Assembly (NCBI RefSeq): GCF_002556545.1
Contig: NZ_CP022685.1
Coordinates: forward strand, 5,000,001-5,064,000
Source of the DNA: Streptomyces formicae
GTDB lineage: Bacteria > Actinomycetota > Actinomycetes > Streptomycetales > Streptomycetaceae
Length of the DNA: 64,000 bases
Direction: 5' to 3'
Shown: positions 18,593 through 27,457 of the stretch, one piece after another
How the letters are laid out: every line of letters begins with the position of its first letter
Position numbering within the stretch: the first letter of the stretch is position 1
Notes under the pieces: generated by a model
Seen by the model: the letters and a program-made list of their open reading frames with translations, nothing else
The model's database searches: none
Told to the model about the DNA's origin: nothing
Position numbers and translations under genes: made by a program

Positions 18593-19144
18593 ATGAGTGA
18601 CGTACGCGGCGAGCTGCTGCAGCAGATCAAGGACAAGGCCGTCGTGCACGGCAAGGTGACGCTCTCCTCGGGGCTCGAGGCCGACTACTACGTGGACCTC
18701 CGCCGGGTCACCCTCGACGGTGAGGCCGCGCCGCTGGTCGGGCAGGTGCTGCTCGACCTCACCGATGACCTCGACTTCGACGCCGTGGGCGGCCTGACGA
18801 TGGGCGCCGACCCCGTCGCGGGCGCGATGCTGCACGCGGCCGCCGCCCGCGGCAAGCGCCTGGACGCCTTCGTCGTCCGCAAGGCCGCCAAGGCACACGG
18901 CATGCAGCGCCGCGTCGAGGGCCCGGACATCAAGGGCCGCCGCGTCCTGGTCGTCGAGGACACCTCCACCACCGGCGGCTCGCCGCTGACCGCCGTCGAG
19001 GCCGTCCGCGAGGCGGGCGCCGAGGTCGTCGGCGTCGCCACGATCGTGGACCGCGCGACCGGCGCGGGCGAGAAGATCACCGAGAGCGCGGGGGTCCCGT
19101 ACCGCTTCGCGTACTCGAAGGACGACCTCGGCCTCACGGACTGA
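18593..19144 (+). CDS. pyrE: Orotate phosphoribosyltransferase
   Basis: Joins orotate to PRPP to make OMP in pyrimidine synthesis. 183 residues, usual length. The PRPP-binding loop VLVVEDTSTTGGSPLTAVEA near residues 118-138 is complete, as is the flexible-loop region RKAAKAHGMQRRVEG and the orotate-site GKVTLSSGLEADYYVDLR. ATG start 10 bp after the epimerase stop. It lies apart from the main pyr operon, as in other streptomycetes, and fba follows after a 115-bp gap that looks like an independent promoter region. Confidence 0.95.
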   Translation: MSDVRGELLQQIKDKAVVHGKVTLSSGLEADYYVDLRRVTLDGEAAPLVGQVLLDLTDDLDFDAVGGLTMGADPVAGAMLHAAAARGKRLDAFVVRKAAKAHGMQRRVEGPDIKGRRVLVVEDTSTTGGSPLTAVEAVREAGAEVVGVATIVDRATGAGEKITESAGVPYRFAYSKDDLGLTD

Positions 19145-19259
19145 GGACTTCCGACCGGCCGGAGCTGTCCGGCAAGTCTGGAAAGATGGGGGCGACGATG
19201 ACGTCGCCCCCCTTAGGTCAGGGCCAAGCACACACCCGCACATCACAAGGAGCGGACAC

Positions 19260-20291
19260 ATGCCCATCGCAACCCCCGAGGTCTACGCCGAGATGCTCGA
19301 CCGGGCGAAGGCAGGCAAGTTCGCCTACCCGGCGATCAACGTGACCTCTTCGCAGACCCTGCACGCGGCCCTGCGCGGCTTCGCGGAGGCGGAGAGCGAC
19401 GGCATCATCCAGATCTCCACCGGTGGTGCGGAGTTCCTGGGTGGCCAGCACAACAAGGACATGGTGACGGGCGCTGTGGCCCTCGCCGAGTTCGCGCACA
19501 TCGTCGCCGCGAAGTACGACATCACGGTCGCGCTGCACACCGACCACTGCCCCAAGGACAAGCTGGACACCTACGTCCGTCCGCTGCTCGACGTCTCCGC
19601 CGAGCGCGTCAAGGCCGGCCGCAACCCGCTGTTCCAGTCGCACATGTGGGACGGCTCCGCCGAGACCCTCGCCGACAACCTGGCCATCGGCCAGGAGCTG
19701 CTCGCGAAGGCCGCCGCCGCGAAGATCATCCTCGAGGTCGAGATCACCCCGACCGGCGGCGAGGAGGACGGCGTCACGCACGAGATCAACGACGAGCTGT
19801 ACACGACCGTCGACGACGCGCTGCGCACCGCCGAGGCCCTGGGCCTGGGCGAGAAGGGCCGCTACCTGCTCGCCGCGTCCTTCGGCAACGTCCACGGCGT
19901 CTACAAGCCGGGCAACGTCGTCCTGCGCCCCGAGCTCCTCAAGGACCTTCAGGAGGGCGTCGGCGCGAAGTACGGCAAGCCCGCGGGCTCGCAGCCGTTC
20001 GACTTCGTCTTCCACGGCGGCTCGGGCTCGACCGCCGAGGAGATCGCGACCGCCCTGGAGAACGGCGTCGTGAAGATGAACCTCGACACGGACACGCAGT
20101 ACGCCTTCACGCGTCCCGTCGCCGACCACATGTTCAAGAACTACGACGGCGTCCTGAAGGTCGATGGCGAGGTCGGCTCCAAGAAGACCTACGACCCGCG
20201 CACCTGGGGCAAGGCCGCCGAGGCGGGCATGGCCAAGCGCGTCACCGAGGCCTGCGCGAACCTGCGCTCCACGGGCACGAAGCTGAAGTAG
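19260..20291 (+). CDS. fba: Fructose-bisphosphate aldolase, class II
   Basis: Glycolytic and gluconeogenic cleavage of fructose-1,6-bisphosphate into two triose phosphates. 343 residues, class IIA length. Zinc ligands are seen in ALHTDHCPKDKLD (His near 95), EVEITPTGGEEDG and the His of LLAASFGNVHGVYKPG; the phosphate-binding Gly/Ser loop is VFHGGSGSTAEEI, and the following NLDTDTQYAF is conserved. ATG with AAGGAG ribosome site eight bases upstream. A strong terminator follows at 20311. Long 5' spacer without a gene suggests its own strong promoter. Confidence 0.97.
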   Translation: MPIATPEVYAEMLDRAKAGKFAYPAINVTSSQTLHAALRGFAEAESDGIIQISTGGAEFLGGQHNKDMVTGAVALAEFAHIVAAKYDITVALHTDHCPKDKLDTYVRPLLDVSAERVKAGRNPLFQSHMWDGSAETLADNLAIGQELLAKAAAAKIILEVEITPTGGEEDGVTHEINDELYTTVDDALRTAEALGLGEKGRYLLAASFGNVHGVYKPGNVVLRPELLKDLQEGVGAKYGKPAGSQPFDFVFHGGSGSTAEEIATALENGVVKMNLDTDTQYAFTRPVADHMFKNYDGVLKVDGEVGSKKTYDPRTWGKAAEAGMAKRVTEACANLRSTGTKLK

Positions 20292-20310
20292 TCCCACCGG
20301 TACGTCACGT

Positions 20311-20341
20311 GCGGGCCCCGGGTCGGTGACCCGGGGCCCGC
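20311..20341 (+). terminator. Terminator after fba
   Basis: Perfect 14-bp stem GCGGGCCCCGGGTC / GACCCGGGGCCCGC with GGT loop, 20 bp after the fba stop. Confidence 0.88.
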
Positions 20342-20371
20342 GCCGTTCCGCCATGCCGCAGACTTGGGCCC

Positions 20372-20785
20372 ATGGCCATTCACAAGGATCTGCTCGGGGG
20401 ACCGCCCCCGACCCACCTGCCCGACGACCCGGAGCCGCGCGAGCTGCTCGCGGGCGGCGCCGACCCCGCCGACGTCGCGGCGAAGTACCCCACGTCCTCG
20501 CTCGCCTGGGCCCGGCTCGCCGACGAGGCGTTCGAGGGCGGCCGCGTCGTCGAGTCGTACGCGTACGCCCGTACCGGATACCACCGCGGCCTGGACTCCC
20601 TGCGCCGCGCGGGCTGGAAGGGCCACGGTCCCGTGCCGTGGGAGCACGAGCCCAACCGGGGCTTCCTGCGCGCCCTGCACGGCCTCGCGCGGGCCGCGCA
20701 GGCGATCGGCGAGCAGGAGGAGTACGAGCGCTGCGCGGGCTTCCTGCGTGACTCCTCGCAGACCGCGGCGGAGACGCTCGGCTGA
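20372..20785 (+). CDS. DUF3151 family protein
   Basis: 137 residues, cytoplasmic, helical, with tetratricopeptide-like look: AWARLADEAFEGG, SYAYARTGYHRGLDSLRRAG, HGLARAAQAIGEQEEYERC. This matches the DUF3151 family of actinobacteria, commonly located next to fba as here. No enzymatic motif. Three Trp (WARLAD, WKGHG, WEHEP) stand out. ATG start at 20372; the 80 bp before it hold the fba terminator, so it needs its own promoter. Function unknown. Confidence 0.8.
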   Translation: MAIHKDLLGGPPPTHLPDDPEPRELLAGGADPADVAAKYPTSSLAWARLADEAFEGGRVVESYAYARTGYHRGLDSLRRAGWKGHGPVPWEHEPNRGFLRALHGLARAAQAIGEQEEYERCAGFLRDSSQTAAETLG

Positions 20786-20797
20786 CGTGAGCGGAGT

Positions 20798-20821
20798 CCC
20801 CGGGGTGGTGTCACCCCGGGG
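20798..20821. terminator. Terminator hairpin after the DUF3151 gene
   Basis: Perfect 10-bp stem CCCCGGGGTG / CACCCCGGGG with a GTGT loop, 12 bp after the stop, between convergent genes. Confidence 0.75.
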
Positions 20822-20865
20822 GCCCCTGTCGCGGGGCTGCGCCCCGGACCCCCCATCGCCCTTCG

Positions 20866-20912
20866 GGCTCGTCCTCAATCGCCGGACGGGCTTGAATCGC
20901 CGGACGGGCTTG
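20866..20912. repeat. Dispersed repeat family B with an 18-bp tandem duplication
   Basis: GGCTCGTCCTCAATCGCC continues into GGACGGGCTTG, a unit that recurs in reverse at 49671-49697. Within it AATCGCCGGACGGGCTTG occurs twice in tandem (20877-20894 and 20895-20912). Confidence 0.75.
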
Positions 20913-20917
20913 ATACG

Positions 20918-22045
20918 TCAGACCAGCGAGCGCAGCATGCCCGCGTCGTACGGCGTCGCCTCCGAAAGCCGGTCGGCGAGTGCCTTGTCAGCCCACTCCG
21001 GGTCCGCGATCAGCGAGCGGCCCACCGCGATGACGTCGAACTCCTCCCGCTCCATGCGGTCGAGGAGCAGGTCGATGCCGGTCGACCTGGTCTCCTTGGC
21101 CCAGCCCTGGGGGCCCACGAACTCCTTGTCGAGGCCGACCGAGCCGACGGACAGCGTGGCCTTGCCGGTGAGCTTCTTGACCCAGCCCGCGAGGTTGAGG
21201 TCGTCGCCGTCGAACTCGGGGAGCCAGTAGCGGCGCGTGGAGGCGTGGAAGGCGTCGACGCCCGCGGCCGCCAACGGGGCGAGCAGGGACTCCAGTTCGG
21301 CCGGGTCGGACGCCAGCTTCGCGTCGAACACGCCGCCCTTCCACTGGGATAGCCGGAAGATCACGGGGAACGTCGGCGAGACCGCGGCGCGCACCGCCTC
21401 GACGATCTCGCGTGCGAAACGGGTGCGCGAGGCGAGGCCGCCGCCGTAGCCGTCGGTGCGGCGGTTGGTGCGGTCCCAGAAGAACTGGTCGATCAAGTAG
21501 CCGTGCGCGCCGTGCAGTTCGACGCCGTCGAAGCCGTTCCTCTCGGCGTCGGCCGCCGCGCGCGCGAAGGCCGCGATGACCTCGTCGACGTCGGCGGACG
21601 TCAGCGCGTGGCCCTTCGCCTCGCCGTCGAGACCGAGGCCGGAGGGGCCCGCGGGGGGTGCGTCGGTGAAGGGCCCGTCGCCCTCGTTGCGGGTCGCGCC
21701 CACGTGCCACAGCTGCGGGACGATCGCGCCGCCCGCGGCGTGCACCGCCTCGGCCACCCGCCGCCAGCCCGCGAGCGGGGCCTCGCCGTGGAAGTGCGGG
21801 ACGCGGTGGCTGGAGCCCGCGGAGGCGTGGTCGACGTAGGTGCCCTCGGTGACGATCAGGCCGACGCCGCCCGCGGCGCGCCGCGCGTAGTACTCGGCCA
21901 CGTCCGCGCCCGGCACGCCGTCCGGCGAGAACTCACGCGTCATCGGGGCCATCGCGATGCGGTTGCGCACCGTGAGGCCGTTGATGTCGAAGGGGCGCCC
22001 GAGGATCCGCGCGGCTCGTGACGTGGGGGTTTCCGTGGCTTCCAT
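20918..22045 (-). CDS. NADH:flavin oxidoreductase (old yellow enzyme family)
   Basis: 375 residues, FMN-binding TIM barrel. Hallmarks: NRIAMAPMTREF at the start, QLWHVGATRN, the active-site and barrel motif GVELHGAHGYLIDQFFWDRT followed by NRRTDGYGG (His and Asn/Arg hydride-acceptor region), and the late FMN phosphate site DVIAVGRSLIADPEWADK. These enzymes reduce activated double bonds with NADPH or NADH; the substrate is open. ATG at 22045. It faces the CGNR regulator gene across an 88-bp gap, a layout in which the regulator often controls the oxidoreductase; that is inference. Confidence 0.9.
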   Translation of the reverse strand: MEATETPTSRAARILGRPFDINGLTVRNRIAMAPMTREFSPDGVPGADVAEYYARRAAGGVGLIVTEGTYVDHASAGSSHRVPHFHGEAPLAGWRRVAEAVHAAGGAIVPQLWHVGATRNEGDGPFTDAPPAGPSGLGLDGEAKGHALTSADVDEVIAAFARAAADAERNGFDGVELHGAHGYLIDQFFWDRTNRRTDGYGGGLASRTRFAREIVEAVRAAVSPTFPVIFRLSQWKGGVFDAKLASDPAELESLLAPLAAAGVDAFHASTRRYWLPEFDGDDLNLAGWVKKLTGKATLSVGSVGLDKEFVGPQGWAKETRSTGIDLLLDRMEREEFDVIAVGRSLIADPEWADKALADRLSEATPYDAGMLRSLV

Positions 22046-22133
22046 GCGGTCTCCTGGAGTTCTGCGGGGTTCCGTCGTACGGCTATGACAGCACTGTAAG
22101 CCGATTGCTCATGTCTTCGTCGAGGGGGGTACC

Positions 22134-22742
22134 GTGAACGGCATGAACTGGCCCGCGACCGAGCGCCACTGTCTGACCCCCGCGCCCGGCGGCCTCGCCC
22201 TCGTCCAGGAGCTCCTGAACACCGCGCCCGCCGCCCGCCCCGCCGCCGAAGGACTGCCCGACCTGCTGGCCGACGGTGCGCTCGACGGCGCCCAGGAGTG
22301 GGTCGACCTCGCCGTGCGCGGCTGGGCGGTGGAGACCGGGCGGCCCGACGTGCACCTCGTGCTCGCGGACGACGACCTGCCGCAACTGCGCTGCCTGCGG
22401 GACCAGGTGCGGCGCGCGCTCGCCGCGGGCGACCAGGGCAGTGGCGCGGCGGTGCGCTTCACGTCCGCGCCCGTCGTCGTCGGGCTCGCGGGCGACGGCA
22501 CGCTGACCGTGGAACCGGAGGGCGCGGGCGCGCGCTGGCTGGCCTCCGCGGTGCTTGCCGAGGGACTGCTCGCCCAGACGTCCGGAGTCTGGCGCCGGCT
22601 GAAGGTCTGTCGCAACCTCTCCTGCGCCGCCGCCTTCTACGACCGCTCGCGCAACAACAGTGGCGTCTGGCACTCCGTGCGCGGCTGCGGCAACGCCGCG
22701 CACCTGCGGGCCTGCCGGGAGCGGCGCCGCGTGCAGGACTGA
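22134..22742 (+). CDS. CGNR zinc-finger (ABATE-domain) transcription factor, atypical
   Basis: 202 residues. N-terminal ABATE-like helical region (LVQELLNTAPA, LADGALDGAQEWVDLAVR), strand-rich middle, and C-terminal zinc finger CRNLSCAAAFYDRSRNNSGV then RGCGNAAH. The family normally shows WC...CGNR; here Trp is followed by His instead of Cys and CGNR is CGNA. His can still bind zinc, but the missing Arg is unusual. GTG start at 22134 with GAGGGGGG upstream; an ATG lies at 22143. Divergent from the old yellow enzyme gene, and 150 bp before kynA. Confidence 0.78.
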   Translation: MNGMNWPATERHCLTPAPGGLALVQELLNTAPAARPAAEGLPDLLADGALDGAQEWVDLAVRGWAVETGRPDVHLVLADDDLPQLRCLRDQVRRALAAGDQGSGAAVRFTSAPVVVGLAGDGTLTVEPEGAGARWLASAVLAEGLLAQTSGVWRRLKVCRNLSCAAAFYDRSRNNSGVWHSVRGCGNAAHLRACRERRRVQD

Positions 22743-22892
22743 AAGTCGCGTAGCCGGTTGACTGCTGTCCCGGCTCGGGCGTGCCTTGCCGTTTCCGCGA
22801 AAGTTGCAGAAGATTTCGGTGGGGACCGGGGCCCCCGTGTCGGTAACGGCAGGGGCGGACCGCTACCCGGAGCACGTATCGAGGAGACAGCG

Positions 22893-23744
22893 ATGTCCCC
22901 ACAGACGCGAGACGCGTCCACCGAGGCGACCGAGACCGAGAGTCCGAACCTCGACTTCGCGGGCACCACCCCGTACGAGGACTACGTCCAGGCGGACGTC
23001 CTCACCCACCTCCAGCACCTGCGCTCGGACGACCCCGGCGAGATGGTCTTCCTGGTCACCACCCAGGTCATGGAGCTGTGGTTCACCGTGATCGTGCACG
23101 AGTGGGAGACCGCGGCGCACGCCCTGCGCCGCGACGACGTCCCCGTGGCGGTCGCCGCGCTCAAGCGCAGCATCCGCGAGCTGGACGCCCTGAACGCCTC
23201 CTGGCGCCCGCTCGCCCAGCTGACCCCCGCGCAGTTCAACTCCTACCGGGGCGCGCTCGGCGAGGGCTCCGGATTCCAGTCCGCGATGTACCGCCGCATG
23301 GAGTTCCTGCTCGGCGAGAAGTCCGCGTCCATGCTGGTCCCGCACCGGGGCGCGCCCCGCGTGCACGCCGAGCTGGAGAAGGCGCTGCACGAGCCGAGCC
23401 TGTACGACGAGGTGCTCGCGCTCCTCGCGCGGCGCGGGTACGCGGTCCCGAGGGAGGTCCTGGAGCGCGACCTCGCCAAGAAGTACGAGCCGTCCGACGC
23501 GGTCGAGGCCGTCTGGACCGAGCTCTACTCGGGCGACGAGAGCGGCGAACTCGCCCGGCTCGGCGAGACGTTGACGGACGTCGGCGAACTGGTCTGGCGA
23601 TGGCGCAACGACCACCTGGTCGCCACCCGCCGCGCGATGGGCTCCAAGACGGGCACCGGCGGCTCGGCGGGCGTGGCCTGGCTGGAGAAGCGCGCGGTCA
23701 AGAACGTCTTCCCCGAGCTGTGGACTGCGAGGAGCCATGTCTGA
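22893..23744 (+). CDS. kynA: Tryptophan 2,3-dioxygenase
   Basis: Heme enzyme that opens the indole ring of L-Trp to N-formylkynurenine, the first step of the kynurenine route. 283 residues from ATG at 22893 with GAGGAG ribosome site; further upstream codons read intergenic DNA. Key regions: TPYEDYVQADVLTHLQHLRS near 25-45 (substrate-side), FLVTTQVMELWFTVIVHEW (helix with active-site His nearby), FNSYRGALGEGSGFQSAMYR and the proximal-heme region LVWRWRNDHLVATRRAMGSK. The stop overlaps the start of kynU by 8 bp, a sign of a common transcript and coupled translation. Confidence 0.96.
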   Translation: MSPQTRDASTEATETESPNLDFAGTTPYEDYVQADVLTHLQHLRSDDPGEMVFLVTTQVMELWFTVIVHEWETAAHALRRDDVPVAVAALKRSIRELDALNASWRPLAQLTPAQFNSYRGALGEGSGFQSAMYRRMEFLLGEKSASMLVPHRGAPRVHAELEKALHEPSLYDEVLALLARRGYAVPREVLERDLAKKYEPSDAVEAVWTELYSGDESGELARLGETLTDVGELVWRWRNDHLVATRRAMGSKTGTGGSAGVAWLEKRAVKNVFPELWTARSHV

Positions 23745-24981
23745 GGCCGCACTGGACCTCCAGGCGCGAGCGGCGAAGCTGGACGCCCGGGACGAACTCC
23801 GCGCCAAGCGCGCCGAGTTCGTCCTCGACGACACCGTCTACCTGGACGGCAACTCCCTGGGCGCCCTCCCGGCGAACGTCCCGGAGCGCGTCGCGGACGT
23901 CATATCCCGCCAGTGGGGCGCCCTGCGCATCCGCTCCTGGGACGAGAGCGGCTGGTGGACCGCGCCCGAGCGCATCGGCGACCGCATCGCCCCGCTGGTC
24001 GGCGCGGGCCGGGGTCAGATCGTGGTCGGCGACTCGACGAGTGTGAACGTCTTCAAGGCGCTGGTGGCCGCGGTCCGGATCGCCCGAGGGGCGGGGGACG
24101 GCCACCCGGACGAGTCGGGGGGCGGCCACCCGGACGGGGGGCGTGACGAGATCGTCGTTGACGCGACGACCTTCCCCACGGACGGGTACATCGCGCAGTC
24201 CGCCGCGCGCCTCACCGGCTGCCGCCTGATCCCGGTGGCCCCGGCCGACGTGCCGGGCGTCCTCGGCGAGCGCACCGCCGCCGTCCTGCTCAACCACGCC
24301 GACTACCGCACCGGGCGCCTGCACGACCTGCCGGGTCTCACGGCCGCCGTCCACGCGGCGGGCGCGCTCGTCGTCTGGGACCTGTGCCACACGGCGGGCG
24401 CGCTGCCCGTCGGCCTCGACGAGCACGGCGTGGACCTGGCGGTGGGCTGCACCTACAAGTACCTGAACGGCGGGCCCGGTTCGCCCGCCTACCTCTACGT
24501 ACGCCGTGAGGTGCAGGACCGTTTCGACTCGCCGCTGCCCGGCTGGAACTCGCACGCCGAACCCTTCGGCATGCGGCCCGAGTTCGAGGCCGCGGCCGGT
24601 GCGGTGCGCGGTCGCGTGGGCACGCCCGACATCCTGTCGATGCTCGCCCTGGAGGCCGCGCTCGACGTGTGGGACGGCGTCGAGATCGACGCGGTGCGGA
24701 CCAAGTCCCTCGCCCTGACCGACTTCTTCCTGCGCTGCGTCGAGGCGTACGTACCCGAGGGACGGGTCGAGCCCGTCACCCCGCGGGCGCACGCCGAGCG
24801 CGGCAGCCAGGTCGCGCTGCGCTGTGAAGGGGCGGGGGACGTCATGAAGCGGCTGATCGAGCAGGGCGTGGTCGGCGACTACCGCGCGCCGGACGTGCTG
24901 CGCTTCGGATTCACGCCGTTGTACGTGTCGTTCGCGGACGCCGAGCGGGCGGCCCGGGTGCTGGCGCGCACGCTGGACTGA
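23737..24981 (+). CDS. kynU: Kynureninase
   Basis: PLP enzyme that splits kynurenine to anthranilate and alanine. 414 residues, full length. VYLDGNSLGALPANVPERV near 30, VGDSTSVNVFKALVAAV for cofactor phosphate, VVWDLCHTAGALPVGLDEHG (Asp for the PLP nitrogen), and the lysine in GCTYKYLNGGPGSPAYLYV (Schiff base about 245) are all present. ATG overlaps the kynA end. No kynurenine 3-monooxygenase gene is seen, so the route should end at anthranilate rather than 3-hydroxyanthranilate. Linked to secondary metabolism in several streptomycetes. Confidence 0.95.
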   Translation: MSEAALDLQARAAKLDARDELRAKRAEFVLDDTVYLDGNSLGALPANVPERVADVISRQWGALRIRSWDESGWWTAPERIGDRIAPLVGAGRGQIVVGDSTSVNVFKALVAAVRIARGAGDGHPDESGGGHPDGGRDEIVVDATTFPTDGYIAQSAARLTGCRLIPVAPADVPGVLGERTAAVLLNHADYRTGRLHDLPGLTAAVHAAGALVVWDLCHTAGALPVGLDEHGVDLAVGCTYKYLNGGPGSPAYLYVRREVQDRFDSPLPGWNSHAEPFGMRPEFEAAAGAVRGRVGTPDILSMLALEAALDVWDGVEIDAVRTKSLALTDFFLRCVEAYVPEGRVEPVTPRAHAERGSQVALRCEGAGDVMKRLIEQGVVGDYRAPDVLRFGFTPLYVSFADAERAARVLARTLD

Positions 24982-25095
24982 TAGCGTCCGGCGGATCTTG
25001 CTCCCGTTTCCTCCCGGCCGGTCGGGGCACCCGGCCGACCGGGCGGAACGGGCGCTGACCGCCTGTTAGCCGCACTGCAGTCGAGAGGTTGCCGC

Positions 25096-25980
25096 ATGAC
25101 GGACGACGCCGCCGTGGCCCGCGACGCCGCCGAGGCCGAAGCCGCCTTCGCGCATCCGGCGGTGAAGCCGGACGCCACCGCCGCGTACGGCACCCACCCC
25201 GATCAGGTGATCGACTTCCACGCGCCGCACGGCGGCCGGGGACCCGACGGGTCCGTGCCCCTCGTGGTCCTGCTGCACGGCGGCGCCTGGCGGGCCCCGT
25301 ACGACCGGCAGCACGTCACGCCGTTCGCCGACTTCCTCGCCCGGCGCGGCTTCGCGGTGGCCAACGTCGAGTACCGCAGGGGGAGTTCCATCCCCGCGCA
25401 GGGCGGGGACGGGCCGGTCGCCGGGCGCTGGCCCGAGACCTTCGACGACGTGGCCGCCGCGTTCGACGCGCTGCCCGCGCTCGTGCGCGAGGCCCTGCCG
25501 TCGGCCGACCCGCGCCGCACCGTCGTGACGGGGCACTCGGCGGGCGGCCACCTCGCGCTCTGGGCGGCCGCCAGGCACCTGCTGCCCGACGACGCGCCCT
25601 GGCGCACCGACCGGCCCGCCGCGCTGCGCGGCGTCGTCGCGCTCGCGCCGATCGCCGACTTCCGCGTCGCCGGGGAACTCGGGGTCTGCGGCGGCGCCGC
25701 GAGCCAGCTCCTGGGCGGCGACACCAGGTTCGAGGAGCGCGTCGGCTACGCGGACCCCGCCCTGCTGCTCCCGACGGGCATCGCCACGACCGTGGTGCAG
25801 GGCCGTACCGACATCGTGGTCCCGCAGGCGGTGGCCGAGGCGTACGCCGACGCGGCGGCGCGGGCGGGCGAGGTCGTGGGCCTCACGCTCCTGGAGGACG
25901 TCGGGCACTTCCCGCTGATCGACCCGGCGGCCGACGCGTGCGCCGTCGTGGCGGAGGAGATCGCGCAGCTGGCGTTCTGA
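25096..25980 (+). CDS. Alpha/beta hydrolase, probable kynurenine formamidase
   Basis: 294 residues. The oxyanion motif LLHGGAWRAPYDRQ resembles HGGYW of arylformamidases, and the nucleophile elbow GHSAGGHLALW, an Asp in GRTDIVVP and a His in LEDVGHFPLID complete a Ser-Asp-His triad. Context supports it: it is on the same strand 115 bp after kynU, and N-formylkynurenine from KynA must be deformylated before KynU can act. No KynB-type (metal) formamidase is nearby. ATG at 25096. The substrate is inferred; a general esterase role is the alternative. Confidence 0.78.
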   Translation: MTDDAAVARDAAEAEAAFAHPAVKPDATAAYGTHPDQVIDFHAPHGGRGPDGSVPLVVLLHGGAWRAPYDRQHVTPFADFLARRGFAVANVEYRRGSSIPAQGGDGPVAGRWPETFDDVAAAFDALPALVREALPSADPRRTVVTGHSAGGHLALWAAARHLLPDDAPWRTDRPAALRGVVALAPIADFRVAGELGVCGGAASQLLGGDTRFEERVGYADPALLLPTGIATTVVQGRTDIVVPQAVAEAYADAAARAGEVVGLTLLEDVGHFPLIDPAADACAVVAEEIAQLAF

Positions 25981-26101
25981 GGGGCCGGCCGGAGCGGCCG
26001 GAGCGGCCGCGAGGGCCGCTCCCGTAGTACCTGCGACGGACCCGGCAGAACCCGTCTTGCTGTGGACGCCGCGTCCCCCGCGGCCCCGTACCGTCGTAGA
26101 C

Positions 26102-27457
26102 GTGACAGAGACGACCACTCAGACCCAGGCGGGCAGGCCGGGCAAGCCGGGCGGCAGCCCCGAGTTCCACCTCGTGCGCGAGGTCTTCGGCGGGATGCGC
26201 GAGGCACTGTTCCGCGGTGCCTTCGACTACCGTCTGCTGCCCCCGAGGAAGTCCGCGGTCGACGGGCTCCTCGCCAAGCTGCTCCCCCGGCGGATACGCG
26301 GGTACGCGGCCTGGGCGCCGCACATCCAGGTGGCGGCCGCGGCCCTGATCACCGTGTTCATCGGCTACCAGGTGGACCTCGGGTTCCACGGGGCCCCGCA
26401 CCTCCTCATCGGTCTCGTTCCTGCGGCCGCCGTGATGATGACGCTGGTCAGGCCGGTGGGCGCCTTCTGGATCTCGCTGATCTCCACCCCCTTCACGGGA
26501 GCGATCGCGAACAGCTGGGACGGCCAGCCGTGGACCCCGAGCGCTCTCTTCGCGCACATCGTGGTGATGGTCGTGGTGTCGGCGCGGACAGGACCGCGGA
26601 CGGCCCTGTGGATGTGGCTCGCGACGGCGGCGTTCGGGGCGGGCTTCGAGGTGCTCATCGGGGGCTACGGCTCCGACACCCCGCAGATGCTCTTCTTCTC
26701 GGCGCTCGGGCTGCTCGTCACCACGATGGTGCACGTGCGCCGCGAGGCGCAGCGCGAGGTCACCGTGCAGCGCACCGTCACCGCCATCGAGCGCGACAAG
26801 CGCACGCTCCTGGAGGAGCGCACCACCATCGCCCGTGAGCTGCACGACGTCGTCGCGCACCACATGTCGGTGGTCGCCATCCAGGCCGAGGCCGCGCCCT
26901 ACCGGGTGGAGAACCCGCCGCCCGAGCTGGAGCAGGCGTTCGTGACGATCCGCGAGAACGCGGTGGCCGCGCTCACCGAGCTGCGCCGGGTCCTCGGCGT
27001 CGTACGGGCCGAGGACTACGAGGCGCCCGACGCCCCGCAGCCCACCCTCGCCGACCTCGACCGGCTGCTCGACAACGTCCGTGACGCGGGCCTCTCCGTC
27101 GACAAGGTGATCACCGGCGCGGTCAGGGAGCTCCCGCAGGGCGTCGAGCTCTCGGCGTACCGCATCGTGCAGGAGGCCCTGAGCAACAGCCTGCGCCACG
27201 CGCCGGGCGCCTCGGCCAGGGTCGAGGTGGGGTACGTGCTCGGCGGCCTCGGCCTGCGCATCGTGAACGGTCCGGCGAAGGGCCTGGTGAAGCCGTCGCC
27301 CGGGGCGGGGCACGGGATCACGGGGATGCGGGAGCGGGTCACGATGCTGGACGGCGAGATGACGGCGGAGACGACGGCGGAGGGCGGCTACGAGGTCACG
27401 GTCTTCCTGCCCGTCGCCATGGAGCCGCGCGTCGACACCGCGGGGGAGGACGCATGA
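26102..27457 (+). CDS. Sensor histidine kinase (NarL-type partner)
   Basis: 451 residues from GTG at 26102. Six membrane helices in the N-terminal half (for example FHLVREVF region then APHIQVAAAALITVFIGY, and HIVVMVVVSARTG), a coiled linker, then the HisKA_3 dimerisation helix IARELHDVVAHHMSVVAIQA with the phospho-acceptor His and a HATPase_c domain (AYRIVQEALSNSLRHAPGA; ITGMRERVTMLDGE). It phosphorylates a LuxR-type response regulator, here the next gene, which it overlaps by 4 bp (ATGA). The short loops give no clue to the signal. No known system name. Confidence 0.92.
   Translation: MTETTTQTQAGRPGKPGGSPEFHLVREVFGGMREALFRGAFDYRLLPPRKSAVDGLLAKLLPRRIRGYAAWAPHIQVAAAALITVFIGYQVDLGFHGAPHLLIGLVPAAAVMMTLVRPVGAFWISLISTPFTGAIANSWDGQPWTPSALFAHIVVMVVVSARTGPRTALWMWLATAAFGAGFEVLIGGYGSDTPQMLFFSALGLLVTTMVHVRREAQREVTVQRTVTAIERDKRTLLEERTTIARELHDVVAHHMSVVAIQAEAAPYRVENPPPELEQAFVTIRENAVAALTELRRVLGVVRAEDYEAPDAPQPTLADLDRLLDNVRDAGLSVDKVITGAVRELPQGVELSAYRIVQEALSNSLRHAPGASARVEVGYVLGGLGLRIVNGPAKGLVKPSPGAGHGITGMRERVTMLDGEMTAETTAEGGYEVTVFLPVAMEPRVDTAGEDA

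Noticed and set aside
22758..22892. Upstream extension of kynA to a codon at 22758
   Set aside because: The added residues read intergenic DNA and lack a ribosome site; ATG at 22893 has GAGGAG and fits the family length.
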